Origin: Zoogloea sp.
GTDB taxonomy: Bacteria; Pseudomonadota; Gammaproteobacteria; Burkholderiales; Rhodocyclaceae
DNA length: 64,000 nt
NCBI RefSeq assembly: GCF_030157465.1
Contig: NZ_JAOAUU010000020.1
Span: forward strand, 1 to 64,000
Direction of reading: 5' to 3'
The notes under the pieces were generated by a model. The model made no database searches. It worked only from the letters and a program-made list of their open reading frames with translations, and was not told where the DNA came from. The position numbers and the translations under genes are program-made. Shown one piece after another: positions 42,972 to 52,072 of this stretch (the stretch's first letter is position 1; each line of letters begins with the position of its first letter).

Positions 42972-44399
42972 ATGAAACTACCCGACTGGATTTCCCGGTG
43001 GATACCCGGCACTGAGCCGGCCCCCCGGGCCGAGACGATGCGCGAAGCGGCCGGCAGCTATGCGGACGCCGACGAAGACCAGTGGCGCAAGCTCACCGGC
43101 GATGCCGACCGCGACCTCTCGCCGATGACCCAGGACCGCATGCAGAAAATGGCGGCCTACCTGTGGGAATCCAACCTGATGGCCAACCGCCTGGTGGAGC
43201 TGATGGTGGCCTATCTGCTGGCCGAGGGCGTCAAGCTCACCTGCAAGGATGATCTCGGCCAGAAGACGCTGAACCGCTTCTGGCGCGACCCGATCAACAA
43301 CATGCCGCTCAAGCTGGCCGAGAAAGTGCGCGAGCTGGCCCTGTTTGGTGAGCAGTGCTACCCGGTGTTCCTCAACGAGGTGTCGGGCGCCGTGCGCCTG
43401 GGCTACCTGGACCCGTCGCTGATCGGCACCGTGGTGATGGACCCGGACAACGCCAGCCAGCCCATCGGCGTGGTCACCAAGAAAGACCGCAAGGGCAACG
43501 CCAAGCGCTACCAGGTGATCATCAACGGGCCGGAAGAGGTGTTCACCGCCCGCACCCGCGAGATCCGCGCCGGCTTTACCGATGGGCCGTGCTTCTACAT
43601 CCGGGTGAACAACATGGCTGCCGGCGGCCGCGGCCGCTCCGATCTGCTCGCCCAGGCCGACTGGCTGGACGCTTACGACAGCTTCCTGTTCGGCGAGCTG
43701 GACCGGGCCAAGTTCATGCGGGCCTTCTTCTGGGACGTGACGCTCACAGGGGCGACCGAAGACCAGGTGAAGAAGAAGGCCTCCGAGATCTCGGCGCCGT
43801 CGCCCGGCGCGGTACGCGTGCATAACGACAGCGAGGAGTGGAAGGCCGAGACGCCGGACTTGAAAGCGGCCGACAGCAGCGAGCATGCCCGCCTGTTCCG
43901 CAACCACGTGCTGGGCGGCGCCACGATTCCGGAACACTGGTTCGGTGGCGGCGGCGATGTGAATCGCTCCACCGCCGGCGAGATGGGCGAGCCGACCTTC
44001 AAGGTATTCAGCATGCGGCAGGGCCTGTGGAAGATCGTGCTTGAGGACATGGGCCGCTACGTGCTGCGCCAGGACGCGCTCGCCACTGGCGGCCGCGAGC
44101 CGGATTTCGAGGACGAGGCCTACGAGGTGGAGGCCGTGTTCCCGGAACTCACCAGCCGCGACACCACCAAGTGGGCAGCCGCCCTGCAACAGGTGGCCAC
44201 GGCCATGCTGGTAATGGTGAATGCCCAGCTCATCACCCGCGCCACCGCCGTGAAGATGCTGGCCACCGTGGCCGGCCGCCTCGGGGTGGAGATCGACGCC
44301 GAGGCCGAAATCGCCGCGGCCGAAGCCGAGGCGAAGACCAAGGCCGCCAACGATGCCTTCAGTGGTCTCGATACCGCTGCGCCGCCGGCGGCCGCATGA
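42972..44399 (+). CDS. Portal protein
   Basis: 475 residues from the ATG at 42972 (second of two ATGs; GGAG spacing favours it). Helical N-terminus, a central LFGEQCYPVFLNEVSGAVRL segment and Ala-rich C-terminus fit a portal, which forms the dodecameric DNA entry ring. It does not show the DUF935 pattern of the Mu portal, marking the switch to a different head module. The 78-bp gap before it contains an inverted repeat AGCGGTGC/GCACCGCT. Confidence 0.85.
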   Translation: MKLPDWISRWIPGTEPAPRAETMREAAGSYADADEDQWRKLTGDADRDLSPMTQDRMQKMAAYLWESNLMANRLVELMVAYLLAEGVKLTCKDDLGQKTLNRFWRDPINNMPLKLAEKVRELALFGEQCYPVFLNEVSGAVRLGYLDPSLIGTVVMDPDNASQPIGVVTKKDRKGNAKRYQVIINGPEEVFTARTREIRAGFTDGPCFYIRVNNMAAGGRGRSDLLAQADWLDAYDSFLFGELDRAKFMRAFFWDVTLTGATEDQVKKKASEISAPSPGAVRVHNDSEEWKAETPDLKAADSSEHARLFRNHVLGGATIPEHWFGGGGDVNRSTAGEMGEPTFKVFSMRQGLWKIVLEDMGRYVLRQDALATGGREPDFEDEAYEVEAVFPELTSRDTTKWAAALQQVATAMLVMVNAQLITRATAVKMLATVAGRLGVEIDAEAEIAAAEAEAKTKAANDAFSGLDTAAPPAAA

Positions 44400-45274
44400 G
44401 CACCCTTGCCCAGGCCGTCGAAGCCGAGCTAAAGGCCGTGCTCGAAGAGCGCGACCGCTACCTGGCCACCAGCGGCGACACCATCGCCAAGCTGCTCAAG
44501 ACGGCGGAGGGCAGGCTGCTCGCCTTGCTGGCCGACCAGCCGAGCGACGCGGCCCAGTGGAGCCTCTCGCAGGTGCAGGCCCAGGTACGCCATGCGCTGG
44601 CCGAGTTTGGCGACCAGGCCGCGGCCGAGGTGGCCAGCCAGGCCGGCCAGGCATGGGAGATCGGGCAGGCGGCGATCGACGCCCCGTTGGCGGCCGGCCG
44701 CATCGCGGTGGTTGGCGCTGCGCCTGTGCTCGACACGCGCCTGTTGTCAGCGATGCGGGCCTTCATGACCGACCGCATCAAGGACGTGGGTACGGAGGCC
44801 ATCAGCAAGATCAACACCCAGCTGGGCCTCACGGTGCTGGGCGCCCAGTCGCCGGCCGAGACGGTGACGGCGATCAAGGAGGTGCTGGGCGAGACCTCCC
44901 GCCGGCGGGCACTGACCATTGTGCGTACCGAGAACTCGCGGGTGTATTCGACAGCCGCCTTTGAAAGGTTGTTGCAGCAGGCGCAAATGGTTGAGGGCCT
45001 GCAGAAGCAGTGGCGGGCCAGCGGCAAGCCACACCCGCGTATCAATCACCTGGCAGCCGACGGCCAGGTGCAGGACGTGACCAAGCCCTTCAAACTCGGC
45101 GGCGCCGAGCTGATGTACCCCCACGATCCGAAGGCGCCGGCTTCCGAAACCATTCTGTGCGGCTGTACGATGGTGCCCTGGCACGCCGACTGGGCCGGCG
45201 CCATGCAGAACCCCACCCGCAAGTACGCCCAGGACGAAGTCGGCAAGCCCGTGCGCGAGCTGCTCGCCCGCTGA
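44396..45274 (+). CDS. Phage minor head protein (SPP1 gp7/Mu F-type)
   Basis: 292 residues starting at the ATG at 44396 that overlaps the portal stop. The C-terminal half holds the Mu F/SPP1 gp7 domain: RRALTIVRTENSRVYSTAAF and a conserved end with HPRINHLAADGQ and PHDPKAPASETILCGCTMVP. A head-completion protein injected or attached at the portal. Confidence 0.9.
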   Translation: MSTLAQAVEAELKAVLEERDRYLATSGDTIAKLLKTAEGRLLALLADQPSDAAQWSLSQVQAQVRHALAEFGDQAAAEVASQAGQAWEIGQAAIDAPLAAGRIAVVGAAPVLDTRLLSAMRAFMTDRIKDVGTEAISKINTQLGLTVLGAQSPAETVTAIKEVLGETSRRRALTIVRTENSRVYSTAAFERLLQQAQMVEGLQKQWRASGKPHPRINHLAADGQVQDVTKPFKLGGAELMYPHDPKAPASETILCGCTMVPWHADWAGAMQNPTRKYAQDEVGKPVRELLAR

Positions 45275-45311
45275 TCCTTCCTTTTTTCCCTCCCGCAGTC
45301 TCCCGGCCTTC

Positions 45312-45346
45312 CGAAGCCTTTCGTCTCCCGGTCGTCGCGCGCGCGC
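45312..45346 (+). repeat. Late-region intergenic element, copy B
   Basis: CGAAG-CCT-TTCG, TCTCC-CGGTCGT, then an 11-nt alternating CG tract. It lies in the 120-bp gap before the capsid genes, 48 bp upstream of the start at 45395. Confidence 0.65.
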
Positions 45347-45394
45347 CGGCAGGATGGCACACGCAATCACGTTGCCATTCACCAGGAGACTTCC

Positions 45395-45643
45395 ATGGCC
45401 GAACCCGATGCCGTCGCCGCGGCAAAACTCTTCACGGACGCGGGCATCACCGTGCGCGTCCCCAAGCTCGACAAGGACGGCAAGCCCGTCCGTGATCCCG
45501 AGACCAAGCGCTTTGTGCTGGTCGACGAGGAGCTGAGCGCAGATCACATCGTCGGCGTGCGTGACCTGGGCAACAAGCTGTCGATCACCGTTGCCGACGG
45601 CCAGAAGTACCAGGCCTCCAAGTCCGCCAGGGCAGGCAAGTAG
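45395..45643 (+). CDS. Small phage head-module protein
   Basis: 82 residues (MAEPDAVAAAKLFTDAGITV) with AGGAG 6 nt before the ATG. Precedes the protease-capsid gene by 2 bp. No family recognised; a minor head component is likely from position. Confidence 0.72.
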   Translation: MAEPDAVAAAKLFTDAGITVRVPKLDKDGKPVRDPETKRFVLVDEELSADHIVGVRDLGNKLSITVADGQKYQASKSARAGK

Positions 45644-45645
45644 CC

Positions 45646-47964
45646 ATGCCCAAGCCGATTCCCGCAACGGGCATCATCGGCGTGGTGGCCCTGCGTGAGG
45701 CCGCGACGACCGAATACGGGCAGATCGCCGACCTGGTGCGCGCGGGGCTGGATGCCGTTCTCAACGCCAACCCGGACCCGACCACCGGGCGCCGCTATTT
45801 CGATATCGAGGCGCTCTTTCCGGATCGCGTCGTTGTCGAGCTTGACGGCCGCTACTGGGCCTATCCCTACACCCTCGCCGACGACAACCAGGTGCAGCTC
45901 GGCGCGCGGGTTGAGGTGATCGAAACCTACGCGCCGGTGACCACCCCGCTGCGCGAGGCCCGCGACACGCCGGAAGGCCACTTCCTTGAAGCCCGCGCAA
46001 GCGACAGCACGGGCCTGGTGTGGGATGCCGTGCTGGTCCGGTCTGGCGCATCGACCAACGGCCGCTTCTACCCCGACGCCGTGCTGCGCGAATCCGCAGC
46101 CCTGTTCGACGGCCGCCCGATCTTCGTCAAGGGCGACATCCAGCACCTCAAGGGCGAAGGCAAGGACGTGCGCAACATCATCGGCTACGTCTCCGCCACC
46201 CACTTCGTCGAAGGTGCGGCACCCGATACCGGCTACCTGGCCGCCACCGTCACCTTCCTGGGTTCGGCATCGACGCTGCCCGAGACTATTCGTGAAGCCT
46301 GGGACCGGGGCAAGAAAGACCTGGTAGGCCTCTCCATCGACGCCACCGGCACCGCCCGCGATCTGCGCGTGGCCAACAAGACACTCAAAGTGGCCGCATC
46401 CATCAATCGTGTGGATTCGGTCGATCTGATCGTGGACCCGGGCGCCGGCGGCGGTCTGGTCCGGATGCGTGAAGCCGCCGACCCCAATTACCAACAGGAG
46501 GACTCCGATATGGGTCTGAAGGAACGCATGCTGGAGGCCATTCGGGTGAAGTCCCCCGAAAAAGCCGCCGCCATCGATCTGGCCACCGTCACCGACGATG
46601 CGCTGGAAACCGCTTACCGGGAAGCTGTAGCCCCTGCTGCAGCGCCCGTCACCACCGGCCTGGTCACGCTGGAAGACCTGCGCATGGTCGAGGCCCGCGC
46701 CAGCGCCCGCGCCACGATCGCCACCTGCACCTTGCCCCAGCCGGCCAAGGACAAGCTGCAGGCCGACTTCGCCGCCCGTGAACGCTTTACCGAGGCCGAC
46801 GTGAGTGGCGCTATCAATGCCGAGCGGGCCTATGTGGCGCGCTTTGTCGAATCCGGCCAGGTGCGCATGCCGGGCTTGAACATCGAGATCACCGAGCCGC
46901 GCCACGTGGTGGTGGGCCAGATGCTCGATGCCTTCTTCGACGCTGGCCACAAAGACCACGTCCATGTGCAGAGCTTCAAGGAAGCCTACGGCCAGATCAC
47001 CGGTGACTGGAAGGCGACCGGCCGGGTGGAAAACTGCGACCCGGTGCGCATGCGTGAAGCCCTGGGCGAAGCCTCGTTCCGCGAGGCGCTGGATTCGACC
47101 AGCTTTGGCAGTGTGCTGGGCAACGCCATCACCCGCCGGATGATTGCCGACTACCGGGACATGGGGCAGTACGACGTGTGGCGCAACCTGGCCGATACGG
47201 TGCCCCTGAACGACTTCCGGACCAACGAGCGCACCCGCTACGGCGGCTACGGCGATCTGCCGGTGGTGCCCGAGGGCGACCCCTACCAGGCCATGACCAG
47301 CCCGACCGACGAGAAGGCGACCTACGCGCCGGCCAAGCGCGGCGGCACGGAAGAAATCACCATCGAGATGATCCGCAACGACGATGTGGGCGCCATCCGC
47401 CGCATCCCGACCAAGCTCAGCCGGGCAGCCAAGCGCACCCTGGCCAAGTTCGTGCTGGACTTCATCCGCGCCAACCCGACGATCTACGACGGTCTGCCCC
47501 TGTTCCATGCCACCCACGGCAACCTGGGCGCGGCGGCGCTGGACTCGGCGGGCGTCTCCGCCGGCCGCCTGGCCATGCTCAAGCAGACCGAGCTGAACAG
47601 TCTTGACCGCATCGGCATCGGCCCGGCCCAGATCTGGGTGCCCGCCGACCTGCAGGAAACCGCCACCAACCTGTTTGCCCGCAGCACCAACAACGACAAG
47701 ACCTTCGTGCAGAACCTCAACCTGCAGGTGAACCCGGTCTGGTACTGGACCGACACCAACGACTGGGCCATGTCGGCCGACAAGGCGGACATCCCCACCG
47801 TCGAGATCGGCTTCCTGGACGGCAACCAGGAACCCGAGATCTTCATCCAGGACAACCCCACGGTGGGCTCGCTGTTCACCCACGACAAGGTGACCTACAA
47901 GATCCGCCACGTGTATGGCGGCAACGTGGTCGAGTTCCGGGGTCTGTGGAAGTCGGTGCTGTAA
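45646..47964 (+). CDS. Prohead protease-major capsid protein fusion
   Basis: 772 residues. The first about 288 residues look like a U35-type prohead protease, with candidate His167 (GDIQHLKG) and Ser230 (LVGLSIDATG). After a linker and a charged delta/scaffold-like region (about 290-400) comes an HK97-type capsid domain (about 405-772; QMLDAFFDAGHKDHVHVQSF, RIPTKLSRAAKRTLAKFVLD). Fusion of protease, scaffold and capsid is known in some phages. A strong internal ribosome-binding site and ATG (46510) are in frame, so capsid subunits can also be made alone. Confidence 0.88.
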   Translation: MPKPIPATGIIGVVALREAATTEYGQIADLVRAGLDAVLNANPDPTTGRRYFDIEALFPDRVVVELDGRYWAYPYTLADDNQVQLGARVEVIETYAPVTTPLREARDTPEGHFLEARASDSTGLVWDAVLVRSGASTNGRFYPDAVLRESAALFDGRPIFVKGDIQHLKGEGKDVRNIIGYVSATHFVEGAAPDTGYLAATVTFLGSASTLPETIREAWDRGKKDLVGLSIDATGTARDLRVANKTLKVAASINRVDSVDLIVDPGAGGGLVRMREAADPNYQQEDSDMGLKERMLEAIRVKSPEKAAAIDLATVTDDALETAYREAVAPAAAPVTTGLVTLEDLRMVEARASARATIATCTLPQPAKDKLQADFAARERFTEADVSGAINAERAYVARFVESGQVRMPGLNIEITEPRHVVVGQMLDAFFDAGHKDHVHVQSFKEAYGQITGDWKATGRVENCDPVRMREALGEASFREALDSTSFGSVLGNAITRRMIADYRDMGQYDVWRNLADTVPLNDFRTNERTRYGGYGDLPVVPEGDPYQAMTSPTDEKATYAPAKRGGTEEITIEMIRNDDVGAIRRIPTKLSRAAKRTLAKFVLDFIRANPTIYDGLPLFHATHGNLGAAALDSAGVSAGRLAMLKQTELNSLDRIGIGPAQIWVPADLQETATNLFARSTNNDKTFVQNLNLQVNPVWYWTDTNDWAMSADKADIPTVEIGFLDGNQEPEIFIQDNPTVGSLFTHDKVTYKIRHVYGGNVVEFRGLWKSVL
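46496..46512 (+). promoter_or_regulatory. Internal ribosome-binding site and in-frame start in the protease-capsid gene
   Basis: AGGAGG at 46496-46501 is followed 8 nt later by ATG (46510-46512), which is codon 289 of the long gene and in the same frame. It would produce a 484-residue capsid precursor (MGLKERMLEAIRV) without the protease. Confidence 0.75.
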
Positions 47965-47974
47965 GACATCTCAC

Positions 47975-47988
47975 GGCCCTTCGGGGCC
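47975..47988 (+). terminator. UUCG-tetraloop hairpin after the capsid gene
   Basis: GGCCC-TTCG-GGGCC is an extra-stable hairpin 10 bp after the capsid stop, without a T tract. It more likely protects or attenuates the capsid message than ends transcription. Confidence 0.5.
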
Positions 47989-48010
47989 TACCAACTGCAA
48001 GGAGTCACCC

Positions 48011-48466
48011 ATGTTCCGCAAGCCCTTTGTCTTTACCCGCAACCTCGTTCTGGCGCTGGCCGCCATGGCGGTAACGCTGTTCACGCCGGCAGCGCTGGCC
48101 GACACCGCCAACTACCCGACCACCACCTCGGTGCAGATCCTGCCGCTGGTGATCTCCGGTCAATACACGGCCACCACCATCGGCGTGGTGCAGATCAAGC
48201 TGCCCTTCAAGGCCCGCCTGGTGGGCGTATCGGCCACCGCCCGGGCCTCGGGCGGCACCAGCCCCACGCTGACGGTGAACGTCAAGCAGGGCGCCACCTC
48301 GGTGCTGTCGGCGCCGATCGGCATCACTGCGGGCACGGTGGCCGAGGGCACGATCACCAGCCCGCAGCTGGCCGACGAGAGCACGTTGACGGTGGATCTC
48401 ACCATCGGTGGCACCTCGCCCACCTGGAACGACATCAGCGTCGTCCTCACCCTGGCGCGGAACTGA
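48011..48466 (+). CDS. Phage structural protein with a Sec-like signal peptide
   Basis: 151 residues from the ATG at 48011 (GGAG 6 nt upstream). N-terminus RKPFVFTRNLVLALAAMAVT with cleavage site AALA looks like a Sec signal. The mature part is beta-rich (TLTVNVKQGATSVLSAPIGI) like head-decoration or fibre proteins. It follows the capsid gene where a decoration protein is expected; the signal peptide is odd for a virion part. Confidence 0.7.
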   Translation: MFRKPFVFTRNLVLALAAMAVTLFTPAALADTANYPTTTSVQILPLVISGQYTATTIGVVQIKLPFKARLVGVSATARASGGTSPTLTVNVKQGATSVLSAPIGITAGTVAEGTITSPQLADESTLTVDLTIGGTSPTWNDISVVLTLARN

Positions 48467-48469
48467 GCC

Positions 48470-49123
48470 ATGTTGTCGGACTACCAGGGGCTGGTGGATC
48501 GGCTGGTCCGCGACGACGCGGGCAAGCTGACCGCCGCCGACCGCGACGAAGCCATCGGCCTGGCGCTGATCCGCTATGGCCAGGCCCGGCCGCGCCAGGG
48601 CGTGGCGGACGTGACCCCCACCGGTGACACGCTGCCGCTGCCGGCAGGCTGGGTGGTGGGCAGCTCGACCCTCGCCGGGCTCGAATACCCCATCGGCCAG
48701 GTGCCGCCGGCGTCGATCCCCGGCGAGCTCTACCTGGGGCCCGACGGCCTGGTGGTGATGCTGGCCGGCCGCCCAGCCGGCCCGGTGCGGGTGCGCTACA
48801 CGCTTCAGCACGCGCTGTCGGCCACCGAGGACACCCTCCCGCCCGCCGACCGCGAGGCGGTGGCCAAGTACGCTTCGGCGCTGCTGTGCGAGCAGCTCGC
48901 CAGCTTCTATGCGTCTGACACCGATTCGACCATCAGCGCCGACCGCAGCTTCGGCCAGACCCGCAGCCAGGCCTTTGCTGCCCGGGCGCGGGAGTACCGC
49001 AAGCAGTTCCAGGCCGCGCTGGGCATCGAAGAGAAGACCGCCGCCCCGGCCGGGGCCGTGGTCCAGTTGAAAAGCACCGACAGCCGCGGCGGTAGCCGCA
49101 TGTATCACGGGAGAATGGGATGA
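48470..49123 (+). CDS. Head-tail connector-like protein
   Basis: 217 residues. N-terminal helices (LVDRLVRDDAGKLTAADRDE) and a later helical pair (REAVAKYASALLCEQLASFY) fit the gp6/gp15 connector fold that sits below the portal. It is in the right place, after the capsid and before the tail genes. Family assignment is by shape, not a firm motif. Confidence 0.7.
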   Translation: MLSDYQGLVDRLVRDDAGKLTAADRDEAIGLALIRYGQARPRQGVADVTPTGDTLPLPAGWVVGSSTLAGLEYPIGQVPPASIPGELYLGPDGLVVMLAGRPAGPVRVRYTLQHALSATEDTLPPADREAVAKYASALLCEQLASFYASDTDSTISADRSFGQTRSQAFAARAREYRKQFQAALGIEEKTAAPAGAVVQLKSTDSRGGSRMYHGRMG

Positions 49124-49827
49124 CGGGAGTGATTGCAGGGCTGGACCGGAGCGATCCGACCAAGCCCAGAGCACGGGAACTGGCTGTCGACAGCCTGGGC
49201 CGCCTGGTGGTGGTGATGTCGGGCGACGCCGCGGCCGGCGCCGGCGCGCCGGTGGATGGCTCCGGCACCATCACGGTCGGCGGCACCGCCCAGGTGCTGT
49301 TTGGCGGCGTGGTGCCGGATGCCGGCTACGCCATCTACAACGCCGACCCCGACAACGACCTGTGGATCAACGACACCGGCGCCGCGGCCGCCCCCAACGC
49401 CGCCGGCACCATCCGCCTGGCGGCCGGGGGCGGTGGCTACGAGACGCCCCGGGGCGTGGGCGCCGCCGCGGCCGTGTCGATCTACGGCGCCGTCACCGGC
49501 ATGGCCTTCACGGCCCGCCGCTGGACCCGCGACACCCCGGCCCTCACGCCCATCGACGGCTCCGGCACGATCGCCGCCGGCGGCACGGCCCAGCCGCTCT
49601 TCAACGGTGCGATTCCGGCCACGGGCTTCGCCCTCTACAACCCCGATCCCGACAACGATCTGTGGATCAACGACGGCGGCGGCAACGCCGCCATCGCCGG
49701 TGCGGGCTCCATCCGCATCCCGGCCAACGGCGGCGGCTACGAGACCCCCGCCGACATGGTGCCCTGGGCGAGCGTGTCCATCGTCGGGGCGGTGACGGGT
49801 CAAAAATTCACAGCCAGGAGGTGGTGA
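49120..49827 (+). CDS. Tandem-repeat phage structural protein
   Basis: 235 residues with two copies of a 90-residue beta-rich domain, at 46-135 and 146-235, exactly 100 residues apart. Each starts DGSGTI..GGTAQ, contains DPDNDLWIND and YETP, and ends TARRW. This kind of duplicated beta domain suits a decoration, fibre or adhesin protein. Overlaps the connector gene (ATGA). Confidence 0.75.
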   Translation: MTGVIAGLDRSDPTKPRARELAVDSLGRLVVVMSGDAAAGAGAPVDGSGTITVGGTAQVLFGGVVPDAGYAIYNADPDNDLWINDTGAAAAPNAAGTIRLAAGGGGYETPRGVGAAAAVSIYGAVTGMAFTARRWTRDTPALTPIDGSGTIAAGGTAQPLFNGAIPATGFALYNPDPDNDLWINDGGGNAAIAGAGSIRIPANGGGYETPADMVPWASVSIVGAVTGQKFTARRW

Positions 49828-49828
49828 G

Positions 49829-51028
49829 ATGCCGGTTTATTTTCCGGGGAACGGGTTGCCGGCGGGGGTGAAGCCTGTCGGATTTATTACTACGCCAACA
49901 AAGCGAAGAATCGAGACGCTGAATGGCGTAGTGATGCCGCCGCGAACTGCTCGCTATCCGACTCCCAAGTGGAATGCCGCCCGCGCGGGTGTCGCCGTCG
50001 GCACACGCAACGCCAAGGTCGCTCTGCTGAGCGACTCGACCGGACTCGGGGCGTGGGGGTCCGGTGTCTCCTTTGCGGGAAACTTATACAACGGCTGGTT
50101 CAGGCGCCTAGGCAATAAGATCAAGTCGGTCCCCGTCACCCTCGGAAGTTGGTACGGCGACTCCGGCTGTGGGATTGCCGGTGGTGGATCTGCCAAATTC
50201 AAAGAGTACGACCCACGTATTTCATTCGACACGGCAGTGTGGGACTACAACACGCCGTATCAGGTCGGATGCTTCGGTCTCAAGACCAATGCCGCAACGA
50301 GCGCAGGTACGATCGGCTTTCTGCCCGACAAGGCCTACGACACCGTCGACATCTACTACAAGAAGGCAAACGGTCTGGGTAGCTTTACTGTAGATGTGGG
50401 TGGGGCCGTGCTTGCGACAATCAACTGCAACCAGCCAACAACCGCAATCGTTAAGACCACGGTTACTGTTCCTCTCGGTGTTCAAACACTGAACATCAGC
50501 AAGGTCGGTACGTCTGTGCTGCAGTTCCGTGGAACGTCTTGCTACCGGAACAATGCGGAGGTGCAGCTCATCTCCGGTGCGTGGAATGCCCAGTCGATGT
50601 GGGGTTACTTAAGGGGTGGGGCGGCATCCGAACCGGCCGACGGCCCTCGGCAAGACATCCTCGCGATCGCACCCGACCTCACCATCATCTGCTTGGGCAT
50701 CAACGACAGCACCTTGGCCAAGCCCATCGATGAGTTCAAGACGCGCTACCAGGAGATGATTGATCTGTGCAAGACCACCGGCGATGTAGTGCTGTGCATT
50801 CCCAATGTCATTGACTACGCCGGCAACGCAAACCAAGATACCTACTGGTCAGCAATCAGGGAGATCGCTGACATCAACGCCATCAACCTCTTTGATCATC
50901 AACTGGCACTCGAAAGTTGGGTTGCCGCGAACAATCGAGGGTTGTTCGCTGATGGACGGCATCCGTTGGCTGCCGGTTATGAAGTCATGAGCGAGGCGTT
51001 TTACGGTTGGGGGGTGCTTGGACAGTGA
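49829..51028 (+). CDS. SGNH/GDSL-type hydrolase
   Basis: 399 residues with SGNH block I VALLSDSTG (Ser70), block III LGINDS (Asn) and block V DGRHP (Asp375, His378). An N-terminal extension (MPVYFPGNGLPAGVKPVGFI) and a beta-sandwich insert (about 165-250) are present. Predicted esterase/deacetylase. In a phage structural operon it may strip acetyl groups from surface polysaccharide, or be cargo. Lower GC than its neighbours, so probably acquired separately. Confidence 0.85.
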   Translation: MPVYFPGNGLPAGVKPVGFITTPTKRRIETLNGVVMPPRTARYPTPKWNAARAGVAVGTRNAKVALLSDSTGLGAWGSGVSFAGNLYNGWFRRLGNKIKSVPVTLGSWYGDSGCGIAGGGSAKFKEYDPRISFDTAVWDYNTPYQVGCFGLKTNAATSAGTIGFLPDKAYDTVDIYYKKANGLGSFTVDVGGAVLATINCNQPTTAIVKTTVTVPLGVQTLNISKVGTSVLQFRGTSCYRNNAEVQLISGAWNAQSMWGYLRGGAASEPADGPRQDILAIAPDLTIICLGINDSTLAKPIDEFKTRYQEMIDLCKTTGDVVLCIPNVIDYAGNANQDTYWSAIREIADINAINLFDHQLALESWVAANNRGLFADGRHPLAAGYEVMSEAFYGWGVLGQ

Positions 51029-51119
51029 CGACTGGGACTGCGTGTTGCCCACTTTTCGCTATCACTGGATCTCAGCCAAACACCCGTGGTGATCACTACC
51101 TTGGACCATGAGGAACGAA

Positions 51120-52028
51120 ATGAATAAGGAAGACCCCTCCCAGGGGAAGATGCCCATCTGGATCTGGATCGTAACGTCGCTGACGGTCTTTTCCATTTGG
51201 TGGCTTTCGGGGATGTTGATCGATCACTTCGTCGATGAGGCGTCCAGGGGAACATTCGGAGATAAGTTCGGTGCGATCAACGCTCTGTTCTCCGGTCTTG
51301 CCTTTGCAGCGATCATCTACACGATGCTCATGCAGCGCGCCGAGTTGATGCTGCAACGCGAGGAATTAAAGGCGAATCGGTTGGAGTTGAAGAATCAGAG
51401 CGCTCAGCTTGAGGCCCAGGCGTCGATTTTGAACAGACAGTCGTTTGATGTGGCTTTTTTCAAGCTGCTCGAAATTCTGGAGGGAGTGAAGAAGGATCTC
51501 GCAAAGCTCGATGCGAGCGATCCTAGGTATGAGGTATCAAAGCGAGCCGGCGATGATTATTTTGTCTATTTTTTCAACAAGCTGAAAGCGATATGCTCTT
51601 ACCATACTCAAACGGGTGAGGCTGGACGCGAGTCATATAGAAAGCTTGGCACTGACTTATCTGAAATTAATATCCAGGGGGTCGTGCTTGGTGCAATCAT
51701 GACTGATGCAAGTCATGAATATCTATTCACTTTGAAGCCGTACTTCAGTGTTTATTCAGCATTGATCCGCCTCCTCATGGAGGGTACTCCAAAATCAATG
51801 CTCCAATACAAAGAAGTACTTAAGGCCGTCCAGTCGAGAGAAGAACAAATCGTTATATTTTATGGGGTTAGGCACTCTGTCGCACTCGGGGACGAGCAAA
51901 TCGTGTCATTTATGTTGGAGCATGGATTGCTTTCTGACATCAACGCCGGCTTTCTTTTCCACGCAAGTCACGCTGTCGAGGTGGACAAAGGATTTTTCAA
52001 AAAAACTGCAGCCTCGGACTCCATCTGA
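51120..52028 (+). CDS. Putative AbiC-family abortive-infection protein
   Basis: 302 residues from the ATG at 51120 (GAGGAACGAA upstream; an ATG at 51108 is the alternative). Membrane helix about 12-36, then FGDKFGAINALFSGLAFAAI (second helix 52-72), a coiled coil rich in E/L/K/Q (72-106) and a soluble C-terminal domain. This matches the putAbiC (PF16872-type) layout of putative phage-exclusion proteins. Clearly AT-richer than the flanking tail genes, with its own 91-bp leader, so it looks like a moron. Confidence 0.8.
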   Translation: MNKEDPSQGKMPIWIWIVTSLTVFSIWWLSGMLIDHFVDEASRGTFGDKFGAINALFSGLAFAAIIYTMLMQRAELMLQREELKANRLELKNQSAQLEAQASILNRQSFDVAFFKLLEILEGVKKDLAKLDASDPRYEVSKRAGDDYFVYFFNKLKAICSYHTQTGEAGRESYRKLGTDLSEINIQGVVLGAIMTDASHEYLFTLKPYFSVYSALIRLLMEGTPKSMLQYKEVLKAVQSREEQIVIFYGVRHSVALGDEQIVSFMLEHGLLSDINAGFLFHASHAVEVDKGFFKKTAASDSI

Positions 52029-52072
52029 TTGCCTGACCATTCCACAGGCGCACGTGGAGTTTGGTAAGAGAC

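Noticed and set aside
45354-45536. Plus-strand frame starting just after intergenic element copy B
   Set aside because: Out-of-frame shadow of the gene at 45395, which has a clear ribosome-binding site.
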